From: Mucilaginibacter sp.
GTDB lineage: Bacteria; Bacteroidota; Bacteroidia; Sphingobacteriales; Sphingobacteriaceae
Length of the DNA: 64,000 bases
Direction: 5' to 3'
NCBI RefSeq assembly: GCF_025359345.1
Contig: NZ_JANYGQ010000015.1
Span: forward strand, 124,001-188,000
Shown in pieces: positions 9,236 through 17,496 of this stretch. The notes beneath the pieces were generated by a model that saw only the letters and a program-made list of their open reading frames with translations, did no database searches and was not told where the DNA came from. The position numbers were made by a program, and so were the translations under genes. Position 1 is the stretch's first letter; each line of letters opens with the position of its first letter.

Positions 9236-11074
9236 CTATTTAACTGTCTTAAAACTTCGATCCGTTAGGCTGAACTGCCGCATTACCTGCTTAATTGACT
9301 GACCGCCGACGACATTAAGCGTACCGGTGGACGTTTGCGGCGATATAATCACTCTTATCTTATTTATATTAAGCAGTGGCGACGGTTGCGTGTTAACAGC
9401 GTTACTGATATTGCAGAATATACGTACGCTGTTGCCGGCAAGGGATGCGATTGCACGGAATGTATATGATTGTATGTTTGATGTGCCTATAACATTGGTG
9501 TACGGCAATTGTATCCATTGGTGTACCGATGTATCAGCCGGGTTAACAATTTGCGCATAAACCAGTGTCACACCGTTCCGCAACGAATTATACACTGAAT
9601 CAGGTAATTTGAAAAAGGTTACAGAGTCGCCGATAAAACGCTGGTGCCTTAGTACAAAGCTTGTGGGCGGGCCTGCAGTTGCGTTACCATAAACGTTCCA
9701 TTGCGGAAAGTCGAAGTCCGAAGTTTCATAAGCGACAGCATTCCCGCCGCTGCCCGGAGCACCTTTCAGCGATACGCCAGGCCCCCAGCCATCCACGTTT
9801 TTAGGCCCGTAAAACAGGTAGGTTTGCCTGTCAAGGTAAAAGTCACCGGCTTTTCCGGTTGCAGGGTCGGGCGCTCCAAGGCCGCTCAATATTGTCGATC
9901 CATCGGCACCGGCAGCACCGGTTGCGCCCGTGGCACCAGTTCCGCCGGTCGCTCCTGTCGCGCCGACTAATGATGTCGGGCTTCCCCAGCCCCCGGCAGT
10001 TTTAGGGCCGTAAAAGGAGCGATTAGTTTTATCAAAATAATAATCGCCGATGGTGCCCACGGCAGCGTCAGGAGCCCCTGTGCCGCTGTAGATAATGCTG
10101 CCATCAGCCCCGGCGGGGCCAACCGGGCCTTGCGCTCCCTGGGCTCCTTTCAGGAGCGTTCTTGTTCCCCAGCTTGACGCAGTCTTCGGCCCATAAAAGA
10201 AATATGTACTCAGGTCGAGATAAAAATCTCCAACCTTGCCCATCGTCAGCGACGGTGGGCCGTTCCCGCTCAAAATCGTTGCTCCCGCCGCACCGGCGGC
10301 GCCTGTTGCCCCTGTGGCTCCGGTGGAGCCCGTTGCGCCGGTTGCTCCAGTAGAGCCGGTAGCTCCCTGCGGTCCTACTAATGACGTAGCCGAACCCCAT
10401 CCGCGTGAGGTTTTAGGACCGTATAGTCCACCCGTAGCTTTATTGAAATAATAATCGCCGTTTTGGCCGAGCGTTGCATCCGGGGCGCCATTGCCGCTGT
10501 AAATTATACTTCCGTCGGCGCCGGCAGGGCCAACAGGGCCCTGCGGGCCTTGAGCGCCGCGCAATAAAACAGGGGTGCCCCAGCTTGTATTTTTTGGCCC
10601 ATATAATAAAAGATTCGTTTTGTCCAGATAGTAATCGCCAACTGCCCCTTGTGTATTTGATGGCGTACCATTTCCGCTCAATATTTTACTGCCCGAGGCT
10701 CCGGTAGCTCCCGTAGCCCCGGTAGCACCTGTCGCTCCGGAGTTTCCTGCAGCACCGGTATTTCCCGTAGCGCCCTGTGCCCCCTTAAGGCTTATTGGCG
10801 GGTCCCAGCCGTTTGCAGTTTTAGGGCCATAGAGGTCGCCGGTGGAACGGTTCAGGTAATAATCGCCGGTCACACCTGTAGTTCCAGACGGAATTGTGTT
10901 ACCACTATAAATAATTGAGCCGTCTTTCCCGGCAGGTCCGGCAGGTCCCGCCGTACCCGCCGTACCTTGCGGACCGGCGGGACCATCGGGCCCTTGTAAC
11001 CCCTCCTTACTACATGACACGACTATGAATACTACTATAACTAACAGGAAAATGCTTTTGTAAATGTTTTTCAT
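9236..11074 (-). CDS. Collagen-like triplet-repeat lipoprotein
   Basis: The 612-residue product has a lipoprotein signal peptide with lipobox VVSC and Cys21 as lipid-attachment site. Residues about 24-450 alternate Gly-X-Y collagen runs with six copies of a compact module of the form ILSGNG-x-P...GDYYLD...YGPK...WG. Residues 450-612 form a non-collagen C-terminal domain of unknown fold. Bacterial collagen-like proteins usually trimerise into surface rods; here the interspersed modules would break the rod into segments. It is the first gene of the surface operon, with a possible -7 element (TACTTTTA on the minus strand) at 11126-11133. Confidence 0.85.
   Translation of the reverse strand: MKNIYKSIFLLVIVVFIVVSCSKEGLQGPDGPAGPQGTAGTAGPAGPAGKDGSIIYSGNTIPSGTTGVTGDYYLNRSTGDLYGPKTANGWDPPISLKGAQGATGNTGAAGNSGATGATGATGATGASGSKILSGNGTPSNTQGAVGDYYLDKTNLLLYGPKNTSWGTPVLLRGAQGPQGPVGPAGADGSIIYSGNGAPDATLGQNGDYYFNKATGGLYGPKTSRGWGSATSLVGPQGATGSTGATGATGSTGATGATGAAGAAGATILSGNGPPSLTMGKVGDFYLDLSTYFFYGPKTASSWGTRTLLKGAQGAQGPVGPAGADGSIIYSGTGAPDAAVGTIGDYYFDKTNRSFYGPKTAGGWGSPTSLVGATGATGGTGATGATGAAGADGSTILSGLGAPDPATGKAGDFYLDRQTYLFYGPKNVDGWGPGVSLKGAPGSGGNAVAYETSDFDFPQWNVYGNATAGPPTSFVLRHQRFIGDSVTFFKLPDSVYNSLRNGVTLVYAQIVNPADTSVHQWIQLPYTNVIGTSNIQSYTFRAIASLAGNSVRIFCNISNAVNTQPSPLLNINKIRVIISPQTSTGTLNVVGGQSIKQVMRQFSLTDRSFKTVK
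9738..11005 (-). repeat. Six-module collagen/GDYYLD tandem repeat within the lipoprotein gene
   Basis: Six modules of about 45 residues are separated by Gly-X-Y linkers. Modules 1, 3 and 5 begin GSIIYSG, while modules 2, 4 and 6 begin ILSG. Linkers after modules 1, 3 and 5 are long and GAT/GST-rich, and linkers after 2 and 4 are short (GPVGPAGADG). The true repeat unit is therefore a pair of modules repeated three times. This suggests growth by duplication of a two-module block. Confidence 0.8.
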
Positions 11075-11837
11075 AACGCGATAGATTATTTGCAGGTGAC
11101 AGCTTACATAGGCTATGAACCGTAATAAAAGTAAGCTGCACCATCGCAGCTAAAAACAAAACATAGACGAACGGCGGTTAATAATAGACGAAGGGATCCG
11201 GGTGGCAGAATAATGAGAAGCGAGAGGATGCTTAAGGACATTTACCTGCAGAAAAGTCAACTTTAAGAAATTGAAAAAGGTTATGGCTGTGCAACCAATT
11301 GTTATAAGGCCGGTGTTCCTTCCATCTCCACTCCCCAAATTCGATACTACACGCCCAAGCCGGGTCCCCACTAAAGAAAGGTATGCCTTGAGACTTTATC
11401 TTTGCACCATGCCGGGACGGGCTATGAAAGCTGCTTTACCTAAGAAACAAAGATTCGCAAGCAAAAAAAATGGGGCAAAAGTCCGATGTTCGACTTGTGC
11501 CCCCACGCGAGATTGAAGGACTTCCAAATTTCTTCACTATTTATCGCTGATTTAAAACGGCTGGCCGATTTGCCGCGAAAAATGAAAGAAATTGAATCAT
11601 AGGTAAGGAAAGAATAATTTGAATATTCCCGAAGATTTTTGTGCGGTCACGTAAATAATCGTTTTATCCATAGGAGACTATGGAATTAATTTATTTAGCA
11701 AAGGTTCACGGCTCATGATTAAACAAGTCAACAAGCCGTACATTAAGCTTTTTTAAATCCCCTTGAAACCCAACAAGCGACAACCATATAATAGAGCCGT
11801 TTCATATTCCCTGCCATTTATTTAATGTCTGTATAAA
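11075..11837. other. 763-base intergenic stretch, possible gene remnant
   Basis: Next to the collagen-like gene are two inverted repeats: CAGCTTAC at 11100-11107 with GTAAGCTG at 11131-11138, and GCTGC/GCAGC at 11135-11150. Further on, TATCTTTG at about 11396-11403 resembles a Bacteroidetes -7 element on the plus strand. It precedes a short open frame at 11427 and, one frame over after a run of eight A residues at about 11463-11470, a second frame (VPPREIEGLPNFFTIYR) ending at 11550. Read together these could be a decayed or frameshifted small gene, but I recognise no family. The rest (11551-11837) shows nothing clear. Confidence 0.3.
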
Positions 11838-12365
11838 TTAAGATTTGATTAATTGTATGTCGCAGTTGATGCGGATCTCATCACTTACAACTATTTGCCC
11901 GGCCTCTGTCACAGCATCCCAGGTTAGTCCAAATTCTTTACGGCTTATTTTACCGGTAACAGTAAAACCTGCCTTGGTTTGGCCATAAGGGTCAACCACA
12001 ATACCGCCAAAATCAACATGCAATAATATCGGCTTTGTAATACCTTTAATAGTAAGGTCGCCATGCAGTAAATATTCATCTGCATCCTGCTCAAACTTAT
12101 TTCCGCCGAAGCGGATAACCACATGTTCCTCTGCATTAAAAAATTCCGCCGATTTTAAATGTGCATCTCGCTGCTCATTTTTTGTGCTGATTGAATCCAC
12201 ATCTGCCGAAAACTCAATTTTCGATGCAGTTGTAAAGTCATCGCCTTCGGTCAATACTTCCAGATCGTAATTGTGGAAGTGGCCGGAGATTGTGGTGATC
12301 ATCAGGTGTTTTACCTTGAATTGTACTTCACTGTGTGAAGGATCGATTTTCCATGTTGTCGTCAT
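11838..12365 (-). CDS. YceI family polyisoprenoid-binding-like protein
   Basis: The 175 residues match the YceI lipocalin-like fold along their whole length: WKIDPSHSEVQFKVKHLMIT at the start, a central LTIKGITKPILLHVDF strand pair, and KISRKEFGLTWD near the end. Family members bind long isoprenoid chains such as quinone precursors. No signal peptide is present, so this one is probably cytoplasmic, as in many Bacteroidetes. The gene stands alone and is divergent from the first histidine kinase with 278 bases between the starts. Confidence 0.9.
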   Translation of the reverse strand: MTTTWKIDPSHSEVQFKVKHLMITTISGHFHNYDLEVLTEGDDFTTASKIEFSADVDSISTKNEQRDAHLKSAEFFNAEEHVVIRFGGNKFEQDADEYLLHGDLTIKGITKPILLHVDFGGIVVDPYGQTKAGFTVTGKISRKEFGLTWDAVTEAGQIVVSDEIRINCDIQLIKS

Positions 12366-12487
12366 GATAATAGCTTATTTGATTTTTATCAGATAGGCTA
12401 ATCTTGTGCCGTTTTGTTAAGTAATTGATATTCAATGTATTATTTTTTCAAACTACAATCAGTTAACGAGATATAGTGAATGGTTTG

Positions 12488-12496
12488 CGAAATAAC
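12488..12496. promoter_or_regulatory. CGAAATAAC half-site upstream of first kinase gene
   Basis: CGAAATAAC matches nine bases of each arm of the perfect palindrome at 21721-21746. It lies about 150 bases before the kinase start in the gap shared with yceI. As a single 9-mer it is weak evidence, but it hints that one factor might bind both places. Confidence 0.25.
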
Positions 12497-12643
12497 TTAA
12501 TATGGTTGCGTTGCAGCCTCTGAGATAATTATTTATATTGGTATGTTATTTGGATATAAGTAAATCTGTTAACGGTTTTACTTTGGGTATAATACTTAAC
12601 ATCACAAACAACAGCGGAGTAGTGATCAGTACTAATTTTAAGT

Positions 12644-14878
12644 ATGTTTAAGATACTGTCAGTAGGTTTATTGCTAATTATAGCACGACTGTGTTCCGCC
12701 CAGGAGACCAGGGGGCAGCTATATACTCAATTGGCGCACAAACAAATTGATACCGCGCGTTTAACCAGTTTATACAAACTGGGGCTTTTCTATTTATCAC
12801 ATTATGATAAAAAAGATCATTTGGATAGTGCTGAGGGTTATTTTAATAAGGCGCTTGTGATGGCTACTGCTGCCCATCGCAACGATGAGATAAACAATTG
12901 TAACTGGCAATTGGGAGATGTATACCTGGCACGCAATAACCTGCCAGTTGCAGAAAGGTATTGTGGACTTGTAGCGCAAGCTCATGAAGCAAAACACGAG
13001 ACCGCCAGGCAGGCCAAAACCTGGTTAATATTTGGTGGGCATGTGTTAAGTAAATTGACAGACACAGGTAAAAAATTCCCTGAATCAGCAGCCGAAATGG
13101 CGGGAATTTACTATAACCGCGGCATAAAGATGCTGCAAAGCTTGAGGGACACCGGCTCTGCAATTGCATGGGAAATTTATGCAGCCACGTCTTATCATAC
13201 CAGGGGATACGATCAGCGCTATAGAAAAGGAGCTTTAGACATCCTTAAAAGATTTGATAACTCCCGCTTTGTTGAACTTAACGTGCTGTTTACAGATTTA
13301 TCGCAGGTGTATAGGGACGAGGGTAATAATAACATGTCGCTTTTTTATTTGCAAAAAGGGATGAACCGGATGGCCCGTTTACGCGATACGGATAAATACC
13401 AGGTGATATACGGCGAACTGGCGCTGGTTTATGATGAACTGGGCCAAACAGACAACAGTATTGAATGGTATAAAAAAACGTTAGCGCTACGCGAAAAAAT
13501 ACCCGACATGCCGCCTGCAGGCTTATACCGCACGGCCGGCTTCCTGGCGCTTAACCTGAATAAACTGGGGCGCAGCGCTGAGGGGCTTAGCTACATCAAG
13601 GGCCTTGAAAAAAGGCACCCGCCTAAGGATGATGACGTAAGAGGTATGGCCGCCCAGGTAAAAGCCTATTGTTATGAGGGGCTAAAGCAATATAATTTAG
13701 CCGAAAAATACTACCTCCTGATGATGGCTTATTATAAAAACTCCGCTATTGGTTACCTGCCGGCTTATGGCTTGTATGATATCGCTAATTTTTATATACA
13801 GCAAAAAAAATATATCAAAGCGGCCTATTACCTAAAAGATCTTCAAGTTGCGAATTTTAATTTGTCCGGCCAAAGGAATATCGATCTAATGCTTTTTAAG
13901 ATCGATTCTGCCGCAGGAAAACCATGGTCTGCTATTAAGTATTTCCAGGACTATAAACAGTTGAATGATTCGATGTTTAACGTCACAAAAAGCGGACAAA
14001 TAGAAGAGCTGCAGATAAAATATGCCACCGATCAGAAAGAGAGTGACCTGACATCGGTTAAAAAAGACCGGCAACTACAGTTTGAGAAGGCAAAACATGC
14101 CACCAACGCTCGCGATGTCACATTTATAGGTGCCGGCCTGCTTTTAATTGTTGTTGGATTGCTGTATAATAGTTATCGCGTCAATCAAAAAAAGACCGTT
14201 GTGATAAACCGTAAGAATAAAGAGCTAAACCAATTGGTGAACGAAAAAGACGGTTTGCTGGAAGAAAAAGAATGGCTGATAAAAGAGGTGCATCACCGGG
14301 TAAAAAACAACCTGCAAATAGTAATGGGCCTGTTGCAGCGGCAGGCATCATACATAAATAACGAGGAAGCTTTAACGGCTATCCAAAACAGCGAACACCG
14401 CATGCACTCTATTGCATTGATCCACCAAAAACTATATCAATCCGACAATTTTATGCTGGTTAACATAGCCGATTATATTGACGAAATGATAGGCTATTTA
14501 CGGGATAGTTTTGACCTGGGCGAAAGCATCAGGTTTGAAAAACAAATTGCTAATGTCGACTTTGACGTAAACGTAGCGGTGCCGCTCGCCCTGATTCTTA
14601 ACGAAGCTATTACCAATGCCATTAAATATGCTTTTACCAATTACAAATACGGTTGTATACAGGTTAGCTTTAGTCAAAAGGATAATGACAGCTATTTGCT
14701 AGAAATAATCGATAATGGCAGCGGTCTCCCGGATAGTTTTGATGCTCAGAACGCGAACTCGATGGGCTTTAGCCTTATGCGGGGCTTGAGCAAACAGTTA
14801 GGCGGAGTTATTTCAGTTACAAATAACTTGGGCGTCGCAATTAAAATATCGTTTCAACCAGGCGAACATCGGGCATAA
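12644..14878 (+). CDS. TPR-containing HisKA_2 sensor histidine kinase (copy 1)
   Basis: The 744-residue protein has a signal peptide (LSVGLLLIIARLCSAQ), then about 450 residues of TPR-like helical repeats (for example DNSIEWYKKTLALREK). One membrane helix follows at about 490-510, then a short coiled coil, then a HisKA_2 dimerisation domain with EVHHRVKNNLQIVMGLL (His550/551) and an HATPase_c domain (NEAITNAIKYAF, DNGSGLP). The TPR part should lie in the periplasm and the kinase in the cytoplasm. It is paralogous over its whole length to the next gene. With the sigma-54 response regulator downstream it probably forms a signalling group; no receiver domain is fused. Confidence 0.9.
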   Translation: MFKILSVGLLLIIARLCSAQETRGQLYTQLAHKQIDTARLTSLYKLGLFYLSHYDKKDHLDSAEGYFNKALVMATAAHRNDEINNCNWQLGDVYLARNNLPVAERYCGLVAQAHEAKHETARQAKTWLIFGGHVLSKLTDTGKKFPESAAEMAGIYYNRGIKMLQSLRDTGSAIAWEIYAATSYHTRGYDQRYRKGALDILKRFDNSRFVELNVLFTDLSQVYRDEGNNNMSLFYLQKGMNRMARLRDTDKYQVIYGELALVYDELGQTDNSIEWYKKTLALREKIPDMPPAGLYRTAGFLALNLNKLGRSAEGLSYIKGLEKRHPPKDDDVRGMAAQVKAYCYEGLKQYNLAEKYYLLMMAYYKNSAIGYLPAYGLYDIANFYIQQKKYIKAAYYLKDLQVANFNLSGQRNIDLMLFKIDSAAGKPWSAIKYFQDYKQLNDSMFNVTKSGQIEELQIKYATDQKESDLTSVKKDRQLQFEKAKHATNARDVTFIGAGLLLIVVGLLYNSYRVNQKKTVVINRKNKELNQLVNEKDGLLEEKEWLIKEVHHRVKNNLQIVMGLLQRQASYINNEEALTAIQNSEHRMHSIALIHQKLYQSDNFMLVNIADYIDEMIGYLRDSFDLGESIRFEKQIANVDFDVNVAVPLALILNEAITNAIKYAFTNYKYGCIQVSFSQKDNDSYLLEIIDNGSGLPDSFDAQNANSMGFSLMRGLSKQLGGVISVTNNLGVAIKISFQPGEHRA

Positions 14879-15219
14879 ATTAATCTACCCAACAACGATA
14901 TACGGTTGCTAAACAGCTAAATATCGTTGTCTGATTACACCCAGGCGTGATTAGCGCTGGCTGAAAAAATAAAAATTCGTCTCAATTTTTGTTTTTCTTA
15001 GCTATTAAAGCCGCAGCAAGTATTCTTCGTAGCTATGGCAGGGTTTATGAACGCGCATATCCATAATAGCATAATTTACTCCCGATCAGTATTTAAGTTT
15101 TCGTGGTACCGGATTTATAAGTTTAAATTAAAGCCAGTTCATGGATAACAGATCGCGAATTTTACAAACAACACTGATCTGTAAATAGTATGAATTTTAA
15201 CCGGCTATAATTTTAAATA
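14879..15219. other. 341-base gap between the two kinase genes, with inverted repeat
   Basis: The main structure is an inverted repeat, ACAACGATAT at 14892-14901 and ATATCGTTGT at 14921-14930, around a 19-base loop. No T-run follows, so it is not a convincing terminator and may be an operator. The string AACGATATAC found here recurs as AACGATATACAG near 21855. The rest of the gap is AT-rich with no open frame; the second kinase may have its own promoter. Confidence 0.4.
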
Positions 15220-17490
15220 ATGCTCAAAGCGTCGCTCATCCTGTTATTGATTATTGCGGCACCCTACGCATGCCTTTGTCAAACGTCGCATCAAGACAAG
15301 CTTAACAGCCTGAATGCAAAATTACGAACGGCCAGACCGGACACCAATCAATTAAACATCCTTCACCAACTTGGCAGCTATTACCTTGAGCGGCACTTCA
15401 GGCTGAACAAACCCGATCTCGACAGCGCCTTTGTTTACTTTAAAAGGGAAAATAGCTTAAGCACCAGGCTGCAGGTGGATGGGGGTTCCGGCCGTTTGGA
15501 AAGCCTATGCAGTTTGGGTACAGTGTACCTTTCAAGGAATATGCTCGACAGCGGGAAAGCATACTTCATGCAGGTAGTTGATTTTTATAAAAAAAACGGC
15601 GACAAGCAACAGGAAGCAGAAACTTGGGAAAGGTTTGGTAAAACAACGGAATTTACGAACTGGCCTGTTGCCACGGAGATTTTAGCAGCGAAGGTAATTG
15701 ATGCATATAAGAACGCCGTTGCGCTCTTCACCGTTACCGGTGACAGACAGCGTGAAATTATGGCCCGTTATAACCTCGCCCACGGGCATTTTAAATACAC
15801 CTATATATATTTAGCGGAAGACGATTGCATGCAAGCCATTGAGAAATACGGAAAAAGCTCATATAGCAATATGGGAGCTATATATTTTGTCCTGGCCCAT
15901 ATCCAAAGGTATCGCGGTAATATGAATAAAGCGCTTTATTATATTTTAGAAAGTATCCGGTTGATGGATAAAAGCCATGATACTACGAACGTTCGTGCAA
16001 GGCAAGCTTCCCTGTTTGGCGAATTGGCTGAGGTGTACGACGCGCTCGGGCAAACTGATAACAGCATTACCTGGTATAAAAAAACATTATCGTTACGTGA
16101 AAACCTCCCTTTATTGCTCGAGCAAAAATACCGGACCGCGGGTTTTATTGTTAAGGGACTGATAAAACAAAAAAAAAATGCGGAAGCGCTTGCTCTGGCG
16201 CTCGGTGTAGAAAAGCGGCATCCGCCGGATAATAATTACGATAAAGCTATTATTACACAAATAAAGGCTTATTGTTACGAAGCATTAAAAGACTATAAAA
16301 AGGCAGAAGTTGCCTATGTTGAAATGATGAGGCTTTATCCAAAAACCAAAGCGGACGAGATCGTTTCGTTGGCCAAATATGATATTGCAAAATTTTATAT
16401 TACGCAAAAAAAATTTGACAGGGCTGCATTTTACCTTGATGAAGAGATTTCGAAATACGCTGCTGTTACAAGGGCCAGGGACTTTCATTTTATTATTTAT
16501 AAAATTGATTCGGCAAAAGGGGATTATCTATCGGCGCTACAGCATCAATATTTATTTAAGCAGTTTAACGATTCTATTTTTAACAGTAATAAAAGCAGGG
16601 AAATACAGGAGTTGCAGGTTAAGTATGAGACGGAGCAAAAAGAGCGCGATATCAAATTATTAACCAAGGACGGCCTGCTGCAACATGAAAAGGCGATACG
16701 TGCCAACAACACACGTAACCTTACTCTGGCAATTAGTGCGCTCCTTATTTTCTTATTGGGGTTAATCTACAACAGCTACAGAGCCAAGCAGCGCAGTAAC
16801 GTTAAGCTGAATACAATTGTAAATGAAAAAGGCAAGTTATTGTCGGAAAAGGAATGGTTGCTTAAAGAAATCCATCACCGCGTAAAAAACAACCTGCAGA
16901 TAGTAATGGGCCTGCTACAACGACAATCGGCTTATATCGATAACGACGAGGCACTGGCAGCCATACAAAATAGCGAAAACCGCATGCACTCCATTGCGCT
17001 GATCCACCAGAAACTTTATCAGTCCGAAAATCTCGACCTGATATGTATGCAGGAATATATTGATGAAATGATCAGTTATTTAAAAGACAGCAGCGGCTTG
17101 GATAACCGTATTATCTTTGAAAAACAAATAGATGAGCTTAATTTGGACGTAGCACAGGCCGTGCCGCTCGGTTTGATAATGAACGAGGCGATTACGAATG
17201 CCATTAAATACGCTTACAAACCCAACGAAACCGGCGTTATTTATATCTCGCTGCTTGCCAGGGGTAACGGATGTAACCAGTTAACCATAGCCGATAACGG
17301 ACCCGGCCTGCCGGCAGAATTTGATATCAATAAAATTGAATCATTGGGTATAAATTTAATGCGGGGCTTAACCAAGCAATTGGGCGGGGCCTTTGATATC
17401 ACAAACGAACAGGGGTGTATCATAAACATTGATTTCAAAACCGAAATTTTTAACAGGGTTACAGTAGAATCACAAATAATATTAACTTAG
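15220..17490 (+). CDS. TPR-containing HisKA_2 sensor histidine kinase (copy 2)
   Basis: The 756-residue product has the same architecture as the kinase before it: signal peptide ending in CLCQ, TPR-like repeats, a membrane helix at about 498-520, HisKA_2 with EIHHRVKNNLQIVMGLL (His552/553), and HATPase_c with NEAITNAIKYAY and DNGPGLP. The kinase halves are nearly identical to copy 1 while the TPR halves diverge, as expected if the two sense different signals and share a partner. The stop is 6 bases before the response-regulator start, so these two genes are cotranscribed. Confidence 0.9.
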   Translation: MLKASLILLLIIAAPYACLCQTSHQDKLNSLNAKLRTARPDTNQLNILHQLGSYYLERHFRLNKPDLDSAFVYFKRENSLSTRLQVDGGSGRLESLCSLGTVYLSRNMLDSGKAYFMQVVDFYKKNGDKQQEAETWERFGKTTEFTNWPVATEILAAKVIDAYKNAVALFTVTGDRQREIMARYNLAHGHFKYTYIYLAEDDCMQAIEKYGKSSYSNMGAIYFVLAHIQRYRGNMNKALYYILESIRLMDKSHDTTNVRARQASLFGELAEVYDALGQTDNSITWYKKTLSLRENLPLLLEQKYRTAGFIVKGLIKQKKNAEALALALGVEKRHPPDNNYDKAIITQIKAYCYEALKDYKKAEVAYVEMMRLYPKTKADEIVSLAKYDIAKFYITQKKFDRAAFYLDEEISKYAAVTRARDFHFIIYKIDSAKGDYLSALQHQYLFKQFNDSIFNSNKSREIQELQVKYETEQKERDIKLLTKDGLLQHEKAIRANNTRNLTLAISALLIFLLGLIYNSYRAKQRSNVKLNTIVNEKGKLLSEKEWLLKEIHHRVKNNLQIVMGLLQRQSAYIDNDEALAAIQNSENRMHSIALIHQKLYQSENLDLICMQEYIDEMISYLKDSSGLDNRIIFEKQIDELNLDVAQAVPLGLIMNEAITNAIKYAYKPNETGVIYISLLARGNGCNQLTIADNGPGLPAEFDINKIESLGINLMRGLTKQLGGAFDITNEQGCIINIDFKTEIFNRVTVESQIILT

Positions 17491-17496
17491 AGTGCC

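Noticed and set aside
10104..10451. Open frames rich in Pro-Val-Ala or Arg inside the collagen-like gene
   Set aside because: They are other-frame readings of the Gly-X-Y repeat and have no starts or family support.
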